Of a stretch of 64,000 bases of DNA, positions 34,056-45,975 are shown piece by piece (position 1 is the stretch's first letter; each line of letters begins with the position of its first letter). The DNA comes from Bufo bufo. Taxonomy: Eukaryota; Chordata; Amphibia; Anura; Bufonidae. A model generated the notes under the pieces. It did not search any database, was not told where the DNA came from, and saw only the letters and a program-made list of their open reading frames with translations. The DNA lies in assembly GCF_905171765.1 (NCBI RefSeq), contig NC_053393.1, forward strand, positions 62,713,371-62,777,370, written 5' to 3'. Both the position numbers and the translations under genes were made by a program.

Positions 34056-36371
34056 GTGGAAAAGAACATGGCAAGCGACACGCTTTCCTTTCAAGAGGAT
34101 GAAATTAACTCCATCCTATCTAAAGTCACCCTCACAAGCGACTTTCTACAAACACCTAGCTCTGAATTCAAGGCTAGAGACCTGGAAAGAGAATCCAGAA
34201 AACTACTAAGCTTCGAATTGCACAGCGTAACCATGGCCGAATACTTGAAGGTCAAGCGTATACCTCGAGGCCTGAGGATACGAACAAGACCCACTTTTTT
34301 CAAAGATAACCCGGAGTACTGCTCCAAATTCGAACAGATACTTAAAAAATGTTCTTTTGACATCATGACGCTTACATTATCTTTTCTACAACAAGCCATT
34401 ACAGACTCCAAGGATCTGATTAAGAGTACGGAGGATCAACTAAATGCGATACTCTCACAAGAAGATTACGATAAACTACAGGAAAAACTAAAAACCCATC
34501 TGGCAACTCAACGAAAAGAAATTGAGGATACCAAGAGAAACAAGTTCCGCAGGGATACTGAGGACTACCGCCTAAGCAGAGTTTACCGATGGCCCGACAC
34601 TACTCCCACCAACAGCAGATGGAGATCCTCCTCAACCGACTCTTCTAATTCAGGGTCCAATCGGGACCCACACTACCGCCCAAGACAACCAGAATTTCGA
34701 CCACCAAGAGGCCAAAGAAGATCGCAAAGAGGAACACACCTCCAGGGAACACAGTCAACATCAGTGACGACTAGATCACAGGTAAGGACACAGTCATTGG
34801 TAGTCAATATCTCATCTCAATCACTTAGCCCAGCAGACATGACACTGCTAGAAAAAGGCTTATCTTTCTGCCCATCCCATACACTCAACACCTTTCAATT
34901 AGAACTGGACCTACATAGGTTCTACAGACGCATAAGACTGACAGCACATTTCAGTACCATAAAAGAAAAAAACATTCCCCAAAGTCCCAATGCCCTTATC
35001 TCAAGCAAAGAACTGTCCCTAAGGAAAAAGAGCACATACATGCCACCCAAAACCCAACCACCGGTAGAGACATTCATATCACTGGTACAGAAGGATATGC
35101 ACTCTTTCAGGAAGAGCGTAGAAAAATATGAACTCAAATTCACAAATAATCTCACCCAGCTCGACAGACAGGCACTCAAAAACCTTACTAAACAAAAAAA
35201 CATCATCTTCAAACCAGCTGACAAAGGCGGTGCCCTGGTCATAATGGACAGAGATCACTATACAGCTGAGATTTTAAGGCAGCTAAATGACCAAGACGTA
35301 TATGAAAAACTCAGTCACAACCCAACCACAAACATAGCGGGGAAAATTCAAGAGACATTAACTCAACACATAGCAAAAGGTACCATAGACCAAGAGACAG
35401 CCAACTTTCTGACTAACAGTCACCCAATCATCCCAGTTTTCTACACCCTACCCAAAATTCACAAAAATCTGCTCAACCCACCCGGACGTCCCATTGTAGC
35501 TTCCACTGACTCCATTCTCTCACCTCTATCCATCTTTTTAGAAAAAATACTGACCCCCGAGATTAAAAAAACTTCATCTTTCCTACTTGATACATCTGCT
35601 TTCCTGGACATTCTAAAAAACCTTGGACCCATACAAAAAGACACCATTCTAGTTACTTGGGATGTGTGTAGCCTATACACTTCCATCCAACATCAAAAAG
35701 GTATAGCAGCGGTGGATAAAATACTTCAGAAGACAGACAAACACCCAAATGTGATCACCCTATGCAAGGACCTACTTTCCATAGTCTTATACCATAACTT
35801 CTTTCTGTTTCAAGATCAGTTTTATCTACAAAAACAAGGGACGGCAATGGGGTCCAACGTGGCACCCCCATACGCCAACAGCTATATGGCAGACTTTGAA
35901 GAGTCTTACGTATATCCAGACAATAACTTCACAACACATGTACAACTGTGGAAAAGATACATTGATGATATCTTTTGCATATGAAACGGAACAACTGAAA
36001 CATTACTCACATTCCATAAATTCTTGAATAATATCACACCGGAACTCCAATTCACCATTCACTTTGATCCTACAACAATTAATTTCCTAGACACACTAAT
36101 AACCAAAAATTCGGGCGGAAACCTCACAACCGACCTATACAGAAAACCTACCGACAGGAACAACCTACTACATTTTTCAAGCTTTCACTCAACTAACACC
36201 AAAAAATCGCTCCCGATGTCACAATTTCAGAGGATACACAGAATTGTGCAAACAGAACCTACACAGACCAAGAGAATTGAAGAAATGCAGGAACACTTCA
36301 AAGAGAGGCTACCCGACACATCTCATAAAACATCCTATACATCCCCGCAATACCAACCGCCAAACCGGTAA
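34056..36371 (+). pseudogene. PLE A reverse transcriptase ORF with one stop
   Basis: An ATG at 34056 opens 642 codons. The N-terminal 200 residues are charged. The Penelope-type RT follows, with PADKGGALVIMDRDHY (residues about 388-403), FYTLPKIHKNLLNPPGRPIV, motif A WDVCSLYTSI (about 534), motif B GTAMGSNVAPPYANSYM (about 594) and the catalytic YIDD (635-638). A TGA at 35982-35984, where Trp is expected, breaks the frame, which continues in phase to 36371 with FLDTLITKNSGG and LYRKPTDRNN. PLE RTs are related to telomerase RT and prime at DNA 3' ends. Confidence 0.93.
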
Positions 36372-36382
36372 ACGCATTCCAT

Positions 36383-37042
36383 TTGTCCATACCTACCATC
36401 CATGTACTAAAAAAAATGGAGAATAGCCTCAGATCCCACTGGCACCTACTGACCAGAGCCTATCCAGACATTGAGGAGTTTAAAAATCCAATCCTAATGT
36501 GTCACAAACGGCCTAAGAACCTACGAGACTTACTAGTCCGAGCAGACATTGGCTCAGCCACCAGAATATCCCGCCAGACATTTCTAAGGACACCCAAAAA
36601 AGGCACATTTCCCTGTCACCACTGCATCCAATGTTCTCACGTACAAAAAGGCAATAGCATCTCCCACCCATACACAGGCAAACAGTTCCTGATAAACGAC
36701 TTCTTTACATGCGATTCTGACTTTGTTGTTTACACACTAAAATGCCCATGTGGACTCATTTATGTCGGCGAAACCACACAAACCATCCGCAATAGAATTT
36801 GTCAACATAAATCATCAATACGCAAACAAAATCTCCTGCTCCCCGTTCCATACCATTTCAACCAGGCCTCACATTCCATCTCCCAATTAAAATACCAGGT
36901 CATAGAGCACATCCCGACACCAAGAAGGGGTGGCGACAGAGTTAAACTACGTAAACAAAGAGAGGCTTTTTGGATACACAAGTTTGAAAGCATGGAACCA
37001 AGAGGTCTAAACAGGGAATATGAGATACAAACCCTATTATAA
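36383..37042 (+). pseudogene. PLE A GIY-YIG endonuclease region
   Basis: Third frame of the same gene, reached by two single-base shifts: one near 36305 and one in an A-run at 36409-36416. A CxxC-type segment (CHHCIQCSH) precedes the GIY-YIG nuclease: VVYTLKCPCGLIYVGET, then RNRICQHKSSI, and near the end REAFWIHKFES and GLNREYEI. The presence of a GIY-YIG domain places this in the endonuclease-bearing PLE groups (Penelope/Poseidon/Neptune type); I cannot decide which. Confidence 0.9.
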
Positions 37043-38129
37043 CCATAATGTTCACTGATTAACCACCTATGTTTTCTCTTTACAGGCCCATTGATTCTCC
37101 AGGACCACTCTAGTGCCGCAATGTATCCTTTATGTATCACAATGTAATCCTATGTTCTATGTTGTATCATACTGTGGACCCACGTCATATGTTATATCCT
37201 TATTTCACAACCATGTCCGTCTCAGTAACTCACTTGTCGTCATCACACTACACTCCACCATTATAGTCTGCCTCAATCACTATAGTCCACCATACAATCA
37301 CCTCCAGGATACAACCGATAGCACGTCCCCATTCTATATACACATCACCTCTATACATTGATTATATCTCATTACACTCTATTATATTTACTGATTTCCT
37401 ACTCTTCATATAGACTCGGCTACCATAATAGCAGCGGTGTCCCCATTCCTGTTTCTACTATGTCATACCCACTATATGACCCTTTCAATTTAATATGGCC
37501 CCTTATACTCTTTAGGACACCATTCATCTTCATCATTCCCCCCATCTGCCCTCACTCCACATATTCCTGCAGATATGGAACAAAGAGATCCCCTTATCCA
37601 CTATACTTGTCAGACCACGATGCCCCATTCGCCATATCCGTACACAACACTTGTAACCATAGCACCTAGTATACCGACACACCCCCATGACCGACTTCCG
37701 GTCGTTGGAATGCAGCACTTCTCACAGATGCGTTCCATTCCACTTTGCAGCCCAAAACTAGATTATTACACAACATGTATCATCATCACGAACACTCCTT
37801 GACAACACCACTTTTGTCCTGTTTACCCCCCTTCTCTTCTCTGTGACTGCTGGTACCGCTGTGCGCTCCACCAGCATACTTCCTGTCGGTGGAACGCATC
37901 GCGGCGATAGTATGCGTTCCACGTGACGCACTTCCGGTTTCCGGAGGCGCGCTTACACGGCTGAGCAGCGCGGGGTTATTTAAACCCCGTACCCCTTACC
38001 ACAGACATGGCGCCTATACCTGTCAGCGGTACTACCGCATGTTTACTCCCGACTGCGTCCACACCTTTGTGACTCCCTCCACCAGCGGCACTAGGTAAGT
38101 TGCTCCTGGGGCATTAGACCCCCACCATT
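37043..38129 (+). other. PLE A 3' non-coding region
   Basis: About 1.1 kb between the end of the nuclease ORF and the 3' pLTR, mirrored in the inverted left arm. It has a GC-rich promoter-like block (37860-37990, TCCGGAGGCGCGC and CGCGGGGTTATTTAAACC). The small open frames in it appear in both arms and show no known domain. Confidence 0.6.
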
Positions 38130-38725
38130 CTTTATTATGTACTTCTTAGCTGGTCTGTTAGGAATGTGTTAACAGTGACTATGATAGAAAATGTTAAACA
38201 ACCACTGCTTACCTGATAACCTCCTTAACCCCACAACACAGCCCTCCCTTCTTTGATTGAGAGATGGCGGCACCTGACTGTGTCCTTACCACGAGAGGCT
38301 CTTTCAGCCTTGAACTTCAGCATTTGAAAATAGGCATAGTTACTATTTTATTTTACCTGATTGCTTTTTTCTTCTTTTTTTTCTTTCTTTTTATTCCTTA
38401 AAAATTTGGATCTGTGAATCCACTACTTTCCTATAAAATATATATATGTTTGTGGAAATATGACGCACATAGAGACATGCTGTCATGTTATACGGCACTC
38501 TGATGTATATTATACCAATATTTATTTTTATGTTTTGCTGCAGTCTGATGAAGGCACGGAGGTGCCGAAACGTCACTCCGCCGCAGCAACTACCATTGAT
38601 ATGCAAATAAAACAAATTGCGCTAAATACGACTTGGCTGGAGTCTTTGTATCTACTATAGAAGGGGTGGGAACCCTACTCCAGCTCCAAACATCCACTGA
38701 GTGCTACAAGGGCTCTGCTTGCACA
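38130..38725 (+). repeat. pLTR-like direct repeat 2 of PLE A
   Basis: The 3' copy of the repeat at 33421-34024, ending at the 14-bp TSD. It contains the ribozyme-like motif at 38537-38587. Confidence 0.85.
38537..38587 (+). ncRNA. Hammerhead-ribozyme-like motif, PLE A pLTR 2
   Basis: GCTGCAGT then CTGATGA, a 5-bp stem II (GGCAC/GTGCC, loop GGAG), GAAAC, GTC, ACTCC and GCAGC. Stem I has an inner AGT/ACT part and an outer GCTGC/GCAGC part, with a bulge on the 3' strand. The core carries one extra A before stem II. Confidence 0.58.
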
Positions 38726-38761
38726 TTAATAACAGTACAGTCATATAATGTTCATACAGCA

Positions 38762-39009
38762 TTATAGTGATACGTCATTGGGCTGGCCTGGAGATCTGGG
38801 CATGAACCGCATCCATGATTCCCATTGATGCAAGAACCTGTCCACCCTGTGTTCCTTATAAGCCATAGCTTTTTCATACGCACAGTTGTTGTGAACTCTG
38901 GCTAAAATTTCAGCTTCAGACGGTACAGTAGTTGACTTCCAATATTTAGTTAGTGCTAACTTTGTGACCAGCAGTAAATGCGCCACCGGGATTCTACACT
39001 TAGACTCAT
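38762..39009 (-). pseudogene. C-terminal end of LINE ORF2 protein
   Basis: About 83 residues with LLVTKLALTKYWKSTTVPSE, YEKAMAYKEHRVDRF and WESWMRFM. This matches the pattern of the C-terminal tail of Tx1/L1-type ORF2 proteins (a helix with KYWK, then a W-x-x-W region). Only the tail is present because the copy is 5'-truncated; no endonuclease or RT domain is here. Stop at 38762. Confidence 0.7.
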
Positions 39010-39026
39010 TCAACACTATTTATAAG

Positions 39027-40199
39027 CAAGTCAGTATGTGTACGTGGTAACAGACTACAAACTCTGAGTGTAGTTTTGTAACCTATAGATATAAGCTGAA
39101 GCCATTGAAGGACCCATGGTCACATGACCAGACTGTGCAGGTCCTCGAGTCAGATGAGCAGAGGGAAGCTGTTCTCGTTCAGACACGTGAGTGCACAGTG
39201 GTTCCTGGGGACACTCTGGTTTGTGGTGCAGTAATTTATCCTCTGTGAGAAAGATACCAACTGCTACTGTTTTGAAGAAAAGAGGGAGACACCCTGCCAC
39301 AAGAATTGCTTGCTTTTATGACAGTTTTCTGGCTTGGGAAAAATGCAAATTTTTATACAAGTCTCGTTTTTCATATAAATTTGCCACTTTTTGCTTGTTT
39401 ATGCTGCATTCACCACTTTTTGAAAGAGTGCCTGTCATATATTTCAATTTTGTTTGCATAGACAGCCCAAGACGCACTAAAATTATTAAGAGGCGTGTGA
39501 ATCTTGTTAAATTTGGTACTTCTTACACCAAAACCAGAAAGGATCTTTGACTAAAAAGAAAGCTGATTGCTTGAAATCTGCACAAGCAGGTGATATTAGG
39601 AGAAAGAACCTTTGAGTAGGAAAAAACGACCAATGTTTTCCTGAGGAAGCAGTTCTGTAACAAGTCCCTCACTTACCACGTGTCATTTATAATACCATCA
39701 GTATTATTATTATGCGGCAGAAAAACCTTTGAGCCTCCTCAGGACTGGTTTGTGACTGCTATCTCTGCACTCTTAACTATGCCCTTGATCACACAAGTAA
39801 GGCCGGCTGCACATCCCATTTATTTGTCCATTTTCGCATTTATATATTTTTTTCAACATTCCATTATCTGCCCATTATATGCTTTTTTATTAGCCATTTT
39901 TATTAAAAAGGCGGAACAAATTTTTATGCAAGACAAATGGTAATTTAAATAGCTGACTATACAGTACATCCCCGTAAGGACCCTCCACCATTTTGTGAAC
40001 ATATGTGGTGCAGATCTGCAGGAATGTCTTTTGGTCTTGTGGCAGCAATGTTTTAGTTTTTTTCAGAATCCTGTTCCGTCCTGCGTTAAGGATGAGCTGT
40101 AACAGCTCGTTTTCTTAGTTGAACCTTTAACCATCTGGCATTTAACCATTTAATCTCCATGGTCCATGATCATTGTACTGAAGGAGACTCCACCGTTTT
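39027..40199. other. No gene recognised
   Basis: AT-rich DNA with a few open frames below 120 codons that show no family signature. The frame at 39191-39550 begins in anonymous sequence and has low-complexity Phe-rich content. No repeat ends found. Confidence 0.4.
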
Positions 40200-40668
40200 A
40201 TCAAGTTTACTGGGGAACCAACTGGAGCCTGGGGGACTTCTCAGCATTGGGACCTTGTAACAGAGAGAAGGGCAGGCTTAGATGCAGTCAGATGGCCAGC
40301 CCCTTCAAACATGCCTCCGAAGCATAAGAAGGGTGGGGGATGCTCCCTACTACCAGACTCTATGTTGGGATGTCAAAGCTTTCAGTACCCACTTCCAGGA
40401 CCATGCAATGAAGAGTGAAATTGGGCCATCTGTAAATTTTTGGTTGGAGAACCAACAGTAGACTGGGGGACTCCTCAGCTTTGAGACCTTGTAACAGAGA
40501 GGAGGGCTGGTTTAGACGCAGTCAGATTGCCAGCCCCTTCAAACATGCCACCGATGGAAAAAAAAAGGGTGGGGGATGTTCCCTGCTACTAGACTATATG
40601 TTGGGATGTCATAGCTTGCAGTACCCACTTCCAGGAAAATGCAATGAAGAGTGGAATTAAGCCATCTA
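40200..40668. repeat. Tandem duplication, 234-bp period
   Basis: Two adjacent copies share GGGGGACT, GACCTTGTAACAGAGAG, GCCAGCCCCTTCAAACATGC, GGGTGGGGGATG and CAGTACCCACTTCCAGGA in the same order, 234 bases apart. The divergence is visible, so the duplication is not recent. Confidence 0.88.
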
Positions 40669-40704
40669 TAAAGTTTTAGGATTGAAAGTATAGTATATTA
40701 GTAA

Positions 40705-41024
40705 GGCTACATGCACATGACCGTGCCGTTTTTTGCGGTCCGCAAACTGCGGATCCGCAAAAAACGGAAGCCGCCCGTGTGCCTTCTGCAATTTGCGGAA
40801 CGGGCGGCCATTGATATAACTGCCTATTCTTGTCCGTTTTGCGGACAAGAATAGGACATGTTATATTTTTTTTGCGGGGCCGCGGAATGGAGCAACGGAT
40901 GAGGACAGCACACAGAGTGCTGTCCGCATCTTTTGCGGCCCCATTGAAGTGAATGGGTCCGCATCCGAGCCGCCAAAACGGCGGCTCGGATGCGGACCCA
41001 AACAATGGCCGTGTGCATGAGTTC
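40705..41024. mobile_element. TAA-flanked MITE (GGCTACATGCACATGACCG)
   Basis: Ends GGCTACATGCACATGACCG and GGCCGTGTGCATGAGTTC. Flanks are TAA (40702-40704) and TAG (41025-41027), one change from a TAA duplication. Inside are GCGGATCCGCAA-type palindromes, as in 16585-16897. Confidence 0.75.
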
Positions 41025-41027
41025 TAG

Positions 41028-42723
41028 GTTTGATAAATAAACATTTTAAAACCACTCAAGAACTGTCAGAAACCTACCCAGCCATCTTTCTGTACACTAC
41101 TGAAGAGTTGTAATGGTAAACAGCCAAGCCCCAACTGTTCTCCCCATCAGTAAGAGTCTGAACACCGGGTCAATCAGAAATCCAGTCGAAGAGCTAGGCA
41201 GAAATTTAAGCCAGGCACTTTCTGTTGGGTTTGCCTATGATTTTGTTTTCCTGGCTCCTGTTTGTTCTGTTTGCTCAGAACAGTGCTGAATTTCTGCTGG
41301 ACCTTCTTGTGGCTCAGCTTGTTTCTGGTTTCTGGTTTCTAATGACTCTCCTGAGTTTTACTCATTGGCTTGTTTCTAGATTAAACCCTTATCCTCAGGC
41401 TTGGCTTATACCGACTCTCCTGTTTTAGACTTTGGCTTGTTTTATGATCCTGCTTTTCCCTGGCATCTGCTACTTGTGAGCTTGCACCTGTTTTTTGCAG
41501 CCTTAGACAGATTTAACTTGGGTTCCTAGCAGTCAAGTCCAACCATCCTTTCAGCTGGCTCTGGTTAACAACTAGTGTAGCTTTAGATTTATTAAGTGGT
41601 GAAGGAAGATTAGTAGCATGTTTATAGTTTGCTGGCGCTGTATTTCTTTCTTACCACTGTATACTTACAAGTACATTTTCTGCTGTCACACAACCCCTTT
41701 AAGGGGTTAATAAACTGATCATCAGTAAACAGTGCTGCAATTGTAACTCGACTCTACAGAGGACTCTTACAGTAAAGCAGTGAACCAAAGAGCTACCAAG
41801 TTACTTTCTAGAGATCTTATTTATCTTAATGGGTAAACATCAAGCTCGAAAAAGTAAATTGTTGCAGAATACTCTATCTCTATTACATAGTAAGGGAGCT
41901 GTGTGTCATCCAGACCTGGGAACACTGCTTCTTTGCAATGTGAGTGAGTTAATAAGGAAGTGGCATTGAAACCAGAGGAGACAGGATACCTACATAAACA
42001 GCGATGACATAAAAGCACCAAAACATGAAAGTTGTTTGCAACCGCACAGACATCTTGTGACAATAACATGTGCTCACATTATCCAATACACAAATCTACA
42101 GACTTAGAAGTACAAGAGTGAATAGGGTTATTTAATTAGAAAATTCAGAAAAATTCAGGGCTGGATTGATATCTTACTGTATACGTTTAAAGTTATGTAT
42201 TATACATTAAAACAAATAAATCCTGTCTATATCCACTGCAAAATAGGCTATAAGTGACTATAGATCACAGATCAACATTCTTCAGCAATGTGCTGTGTAT
42301 CACTTGGTGGAGAACAAATACATTTCCTTGGATTACATGTGGATTTCAATAGATCCTCTTGCAGTTTTGGACTGGATTATATAGGTCCAACTAGGAAAAC
42401 TGATTCTGAGGGTCCAACCTCCAGGTAAGGTATTTCAGGTATGACTTATCAATGTCTGAACTTGTCTGTGTCAGAACTGCACTAAATGAGAGCCGATTGT
42501 GATAGACATAATGGATAGATGCATTTCCTTACCTTTCCTCTTGGCTTGACATGTCTTGATATGTGTCATGAGATGACCAGCTTTTCAAGATTACATGATT
42601 TTGTGATACTTTGTCATGAGATATCTATCCAGTGTGAGTCTCTGTGTGGCCACTCAATCAAAGGTTATTGCTAGCACTCTGAAATATTGAATTGAATTGA
42701 TTTAATAAGAAACTGGAGTCCTC
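41028..42723. other. Unassigned DNA, possible old LTR piece
   Basis: Around 41150-41560 the sequence is TG/CT rich, with TTTAAGCCAGGCAC and repeated CTTGTTTCTGG, like the leader of some frog LTRs. No boundary was found. The rest (41600-42723) shows no repeat or coding signal. Confidence 0.35.
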
Positions 42724-43200
42724 AAAGGGGTTTTCCAATTTGCATCAACATCCTTTAAAATAAATAATTCATGAAGCTTGCTGTCATTTTGTAATATATT
42801 TTTTTATCTTTATTGCTCTTCCGTTCTGGACTGCGGTCACATGACCATGTCCATACAGTTCTTTCTTATTTCATGTGATGTTCTGTCCATCAGTTTGTAA
42901 AATAAGGAACAGTGAAAGGGGAGTGTCTATGTAACAAACTGAGTGGGAGGAGCTATAAACTAGCTTGGTGTTGGTGGGGCGGTGCTGGGGTTGTGGCAGA
43001 GAGGTGCATCATGGGTTTGGTTGGATTCAGCAACAGGAAGTGCTAGATACAGGATGGAAACAAACCAGTGATTTATTTACATGGTGAAAACTGGTCAGGA
43101 TAAAAAAAAATAATAAATAAATAAAAAACATGATCTAGATGAGGTAACCATTACATGTGAATATCTTTTAAAAATCATAATAATTCCAGAAAACCCCTTT
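42724..43200. mobile_element. MITE with AAAGGGGTTTTCC ends
   Basis: A 477-bp element beginning AAAGGGGTTTTCCAA and ending GAAAACCCCTTT. The short terminal repeat is perfect over 11 bases or more. The inner sequence is unique apart from GGTCACATGACC near 42836. The target duplication is unclear. Confidence 0.65.
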
Positions 43201-43444
43201 TCAGCTAAAATAAGAGAGGACACATCTGTATACACTGGAATGGCTCTTATATGGAAACTGTATGATTGCCTCAGAAGTATAGTACAATACAGTATAGTAG
43301 ATCTATACTGTACATTGCATAAATGAAAGTGTCACACAGTGTGCATATAACACTACAACAATATGTAAACAACAGTACTAGCATGCAGTGCCAAATACTC
43401 CGTACAAACAGGTAAATACAGATATAAATTTGCATATAAATGAT

Positions 43445-43992
43445 TAGTAATGAGCAAAGTATTGAAAACTTCGATTCGGCTGATTCTCCGAATTTTACAA
43501 ATACATTTGCTTCGTGACTAATTACTTTGTTATGAGGTGCATTTCTTTGTAAGTAGTGGGTGCAATGACAGGGAGCCACGATTTTACCGCCCCCCGTCCT
43601 TGTACCCCTCAGATGGCGCATTCATAGCTGATTGTGGCATCTGGCATTAACATTAAAGTGTAAAATAAAAAAATCATACTTCCCTAATTCATTTAATCGA
43701 GAAGAGCCGGCTGCCACCATCTTGATTGAAGATCTAGCGTGAAATCTCATGCAGCCGTCCGTGATGATGACATCACGTCGGCCGATGCGGTAACATCATA
43801 CGTCGTGCGAGATCTCCAATTAAGATGGCGGCAGCTGGCTCTTCAAGCTCAAACAAACAAGGTATGATTTTTTTATTTATTTACCGACATCCAGTGAAAA
43901 ATCAATTCGCTGCCGCAAAGCCTGAGGAAATTCAGCTTTGCAGCAAATCTAATTTTCCCTGAAATTCCCTGACTTTGATTCTCTCAACACTA
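43445..43992. mobile_element. hAT-type MITE with 8-bp TSD
   Basis: Starts TAGTAATGAGCAAAG and ends TTCTCTCAACACTA. The flanks TAAATGAT (43437-43444) and TAAATAAT (43993-44000) match at 7 of 8 bases. The left part resembles the MITE at 30805 (CTTCGATTCGGCTG against AAATTCGGCTGCATTGGCG). Confidence 0.8.
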
Positions 43993-44066
43993 TAAATAAT
44001 AACTGATTAGAGGAACTAGAGCTATACAATACTGAAGACCACTGTATACTATAGATAAGAATAAAA

Positions 44067-44294
44067 GGGTCATTTACGATATGTCTGGTGCAGATTGCGG
44101 CCCAAAGTTTACTTGCACCGCAATCTGCAACTTTTCCCCACTCACGCCAGTTCTAAAAAAGTCTAAAAAAACCAAAACATTTAGACTGGCGGTGGATGTG
44201 CCAAAGTAATGTAGAGGCCAGCACCTCTACATAACTTCGGCAGATCCACTGCCAGTGCAGGGGCATCTAAAACGCCGGTCTTAATAAATGACCC
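44067..44294. mobile_element. Short MITE with GGGTCATTTA ends
   Basis: Starts GGGTCATTTACG and ends TTAATAAATGACCC. Inner arms such as GATTGCGG/CCGCAATC and GTAGAGG/CCTCTAC form hairpins. 228 bp, no ORF. Confidence 0.7.
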
Positions 44295-45289
44295 CCAACT
44301 GCATAGTTACCAATTGTCTTGAATTTTCAGAGACTCTCCTGGCAAATGTGCACTGTGCTGGACACAAAATGAGTGGGGCTAATGCAAGGCACACCCATAA
44401 GTGGGCTTATCCAATGGATTTTGCCTCATATTTACCAACTACAAAGTTGGTAATTAAGTGGAAAATCTTAGCACTGAATTATCTAATTTTTATTTTAGGC
44501 GGTTTGCACTCAGCACAAGAATGATCAAATCCACTATAAAGTTCCTTTTTATCGATTGACTCTGAAGAAAATGTCAGTAAAGCAAGTGAAAAAAAATAAA
44601 AACATGTAAATTTCAATCACCAACTACACAACTTTGAGTTTGTGGATATTTCCTGTCATCTCTAATGCCACAGTCGGAGAAAGGATGGCACATCCCTTTT
44701 GGGTTTTCATGGCTTACATGTAAGACACAGCAGGACATGAAAGAGCAACGCCTGGGATACCAGCCTTTGAAACTGTGACATTGCAAATCTCAACATGAAT
44801 AAGCACCGATTCAATGATCCCCGCCAGGCGTTTTACAGCAATAAATGATAGTGAGTCAACATCTGTGAAATTTCACAAGCATGACAAAATATATATAAAA
44901 AAACGCCCTAAAGAAGGGAAAGAAGCAACATATTTGTCATGTTATTTACTGGATTTAAGAACTAAATAGTATATCTACAGACCACACGTATGACGCTGCG
45001 CACTATGCATATGTCATTAATTTGCGGTATAGATTTAAATGGGATTTATGGTAGAGTTAATTGTATCTGATATGTTTCTTAAGATTGCAAGGTCACATTT
45101 TTCTGTTCAAAGGTGGCACTGCACAACTGCTTCTGCAGACAGCAGTGTCACCTCTGATGATTCTTCTCCTCTGAATGCCCAAGCTACTGATGTGACGTCA
45201 CCCTATCAGGTCTATTTTATTTTGCATCTCATGCAGTCAGAAACTGTCTATGTACTAAGGGAGTCTATTTGTTAGGGTTTAATAAAGGA
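44295..45289. other. No gene recognised
   Basis: Mixed AT-rich DNA. Open frames at 44288-44524 and 45039-45275 have no domain or splice-site support. Confidence 0.4.
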
Positions 45290-45975
45290 TTCTGCTGGTA
45301 TGCTAAAGAGTGCTGTGGTATACCAAAAGCTGCTGAGGTAGGTTGAAGAGTGTTGGGGTCTTCTGATGGTTTGCAAAATGGTCCTATGGTCTCCTGAATT
45401 GTGCTGGGATTTGCCTTGGTTCTTTTGAAAAGTGCTAGCATCTTTTGAAGGGTGCTGGGTTCTACTGAAGGGTGCTGGGGTCTGTTGAAGGGTAATTGAG
45501 TTTACTGAAAGGGTGCTGGTGTCAGTTAAATGGTTCTGGTGCCTACTGAAAAGTGTCATGGTCTACTGAAGTGTGCTGATGTCTGTTAAAGGGTGTTGAG
45601 GTCCACTAAAGGGTGTTGGGTTCTACTAAAGAGTTTTGTGCTGGTATCTGCTGAAGGGTGCTGTGGTCTACTGAAGGGTGCTAGCATCCATTGAAGGGTG
45701 CTGGGGTCTACTGAATTGTGTTGAAGTCTGCTGAAGGATGCTGAGATCTAGGGTGATAGGATCTAATGAAGAATGATGGGGTCTTCTGAAGAGTGTTGGG
45801 TCTCTTAATGGGTGCTGGGGCTACTGATAGGTGCTGGGCTCGGTTGAACAGTGTTAGGCCAGTCTACTGAAGGGTGCTGGCATCTGTGAAGGGTGCTGAG
45901 ATTTACTGAAAGGTTCTGGGGGTCTTTTAAAAAGTGCTCGGGTCTACTGAAGGTTGCTAGGGTCTTGTAGAAAAT
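45290..45975. repeat. Degenerate ~22-bp minisatellite
   Basis: About 30 diverged copies of a unit like GGGTGCTGGGGTCTACTGAA, with unit length varying from about 20 to 24 bases. Old and heavily mutated. Confidence 0.85.

Larger units (their letters stand above)
31597..38725 (+). mobile_element. Penelope-like element A with inverted 5' arm
   Basis: A 7129-bp insertion bounded by the 14-bp duplication TTAATAACAGTACA (31583-31596 and 38726-38739). The plus-strand element has repeats of about 600 bp (33421-34024 and 38130-38725, pLTR-like) around an RT plus GIY-YIG coding region (34056-37042). Its 5' side carries an inverted, partial copy (31597 to about 33415) of the 3' third (about 36866-38653). 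Inverted and partially tandem copies are well known for PLEs. All arms look nearly identical by eye, so the copy is probably young. Confidence 0.9.
31353..39009 (-). mobile_element. 5'-truncated Tx1/L1-like LINE, split by PLE A
   Basis: About 0.5 kb of LINE in total: 38740-39009 (end of ORF2) and 31353-31596 (3' untranslated end, with AATAAA read on the minus strand near 31370). It is flanked by the 14-bp duplication TCAACACTATTTAT at 31339-31352 and 39010-39023, a usual LINE TSD length, which overlaps the right end of the hAT MITE. A Penelope-like element has landed in its 3' untranslated part. Confidence 0.75.
30805..39018. mobile_element. hAT-type MITE, split by a LINE and PLE A
   Basis: Left part 30805-31347 (starts TAGAGATGAGCAAAG) with its last bases repeated at 39010-39018 (TCAACACTA). 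The flanking 8 bases are CTTATAAG (30797-30804) and TTTATAAG (39019-39026), 7 of 8 identical, as expected for a hAT target duplication. The MITE itself is about 0.55 kb; the remaining 7.7 kb is a later LINE insertion with a PLE inside it. Confidence 0.8.

Noticed and set aside
34091..35686. Minus-strand ORFs over the PLE A RT gene
   Set aside because: Antisense shadows of a gene with clear RT motifs on the plus strand.
41225..41428. Hydrophobic ORF with a signal-peptide look
   Set aside because: T/C-rich non-coding sequence readily gives Leu/Phe runs; no splice or homology support.
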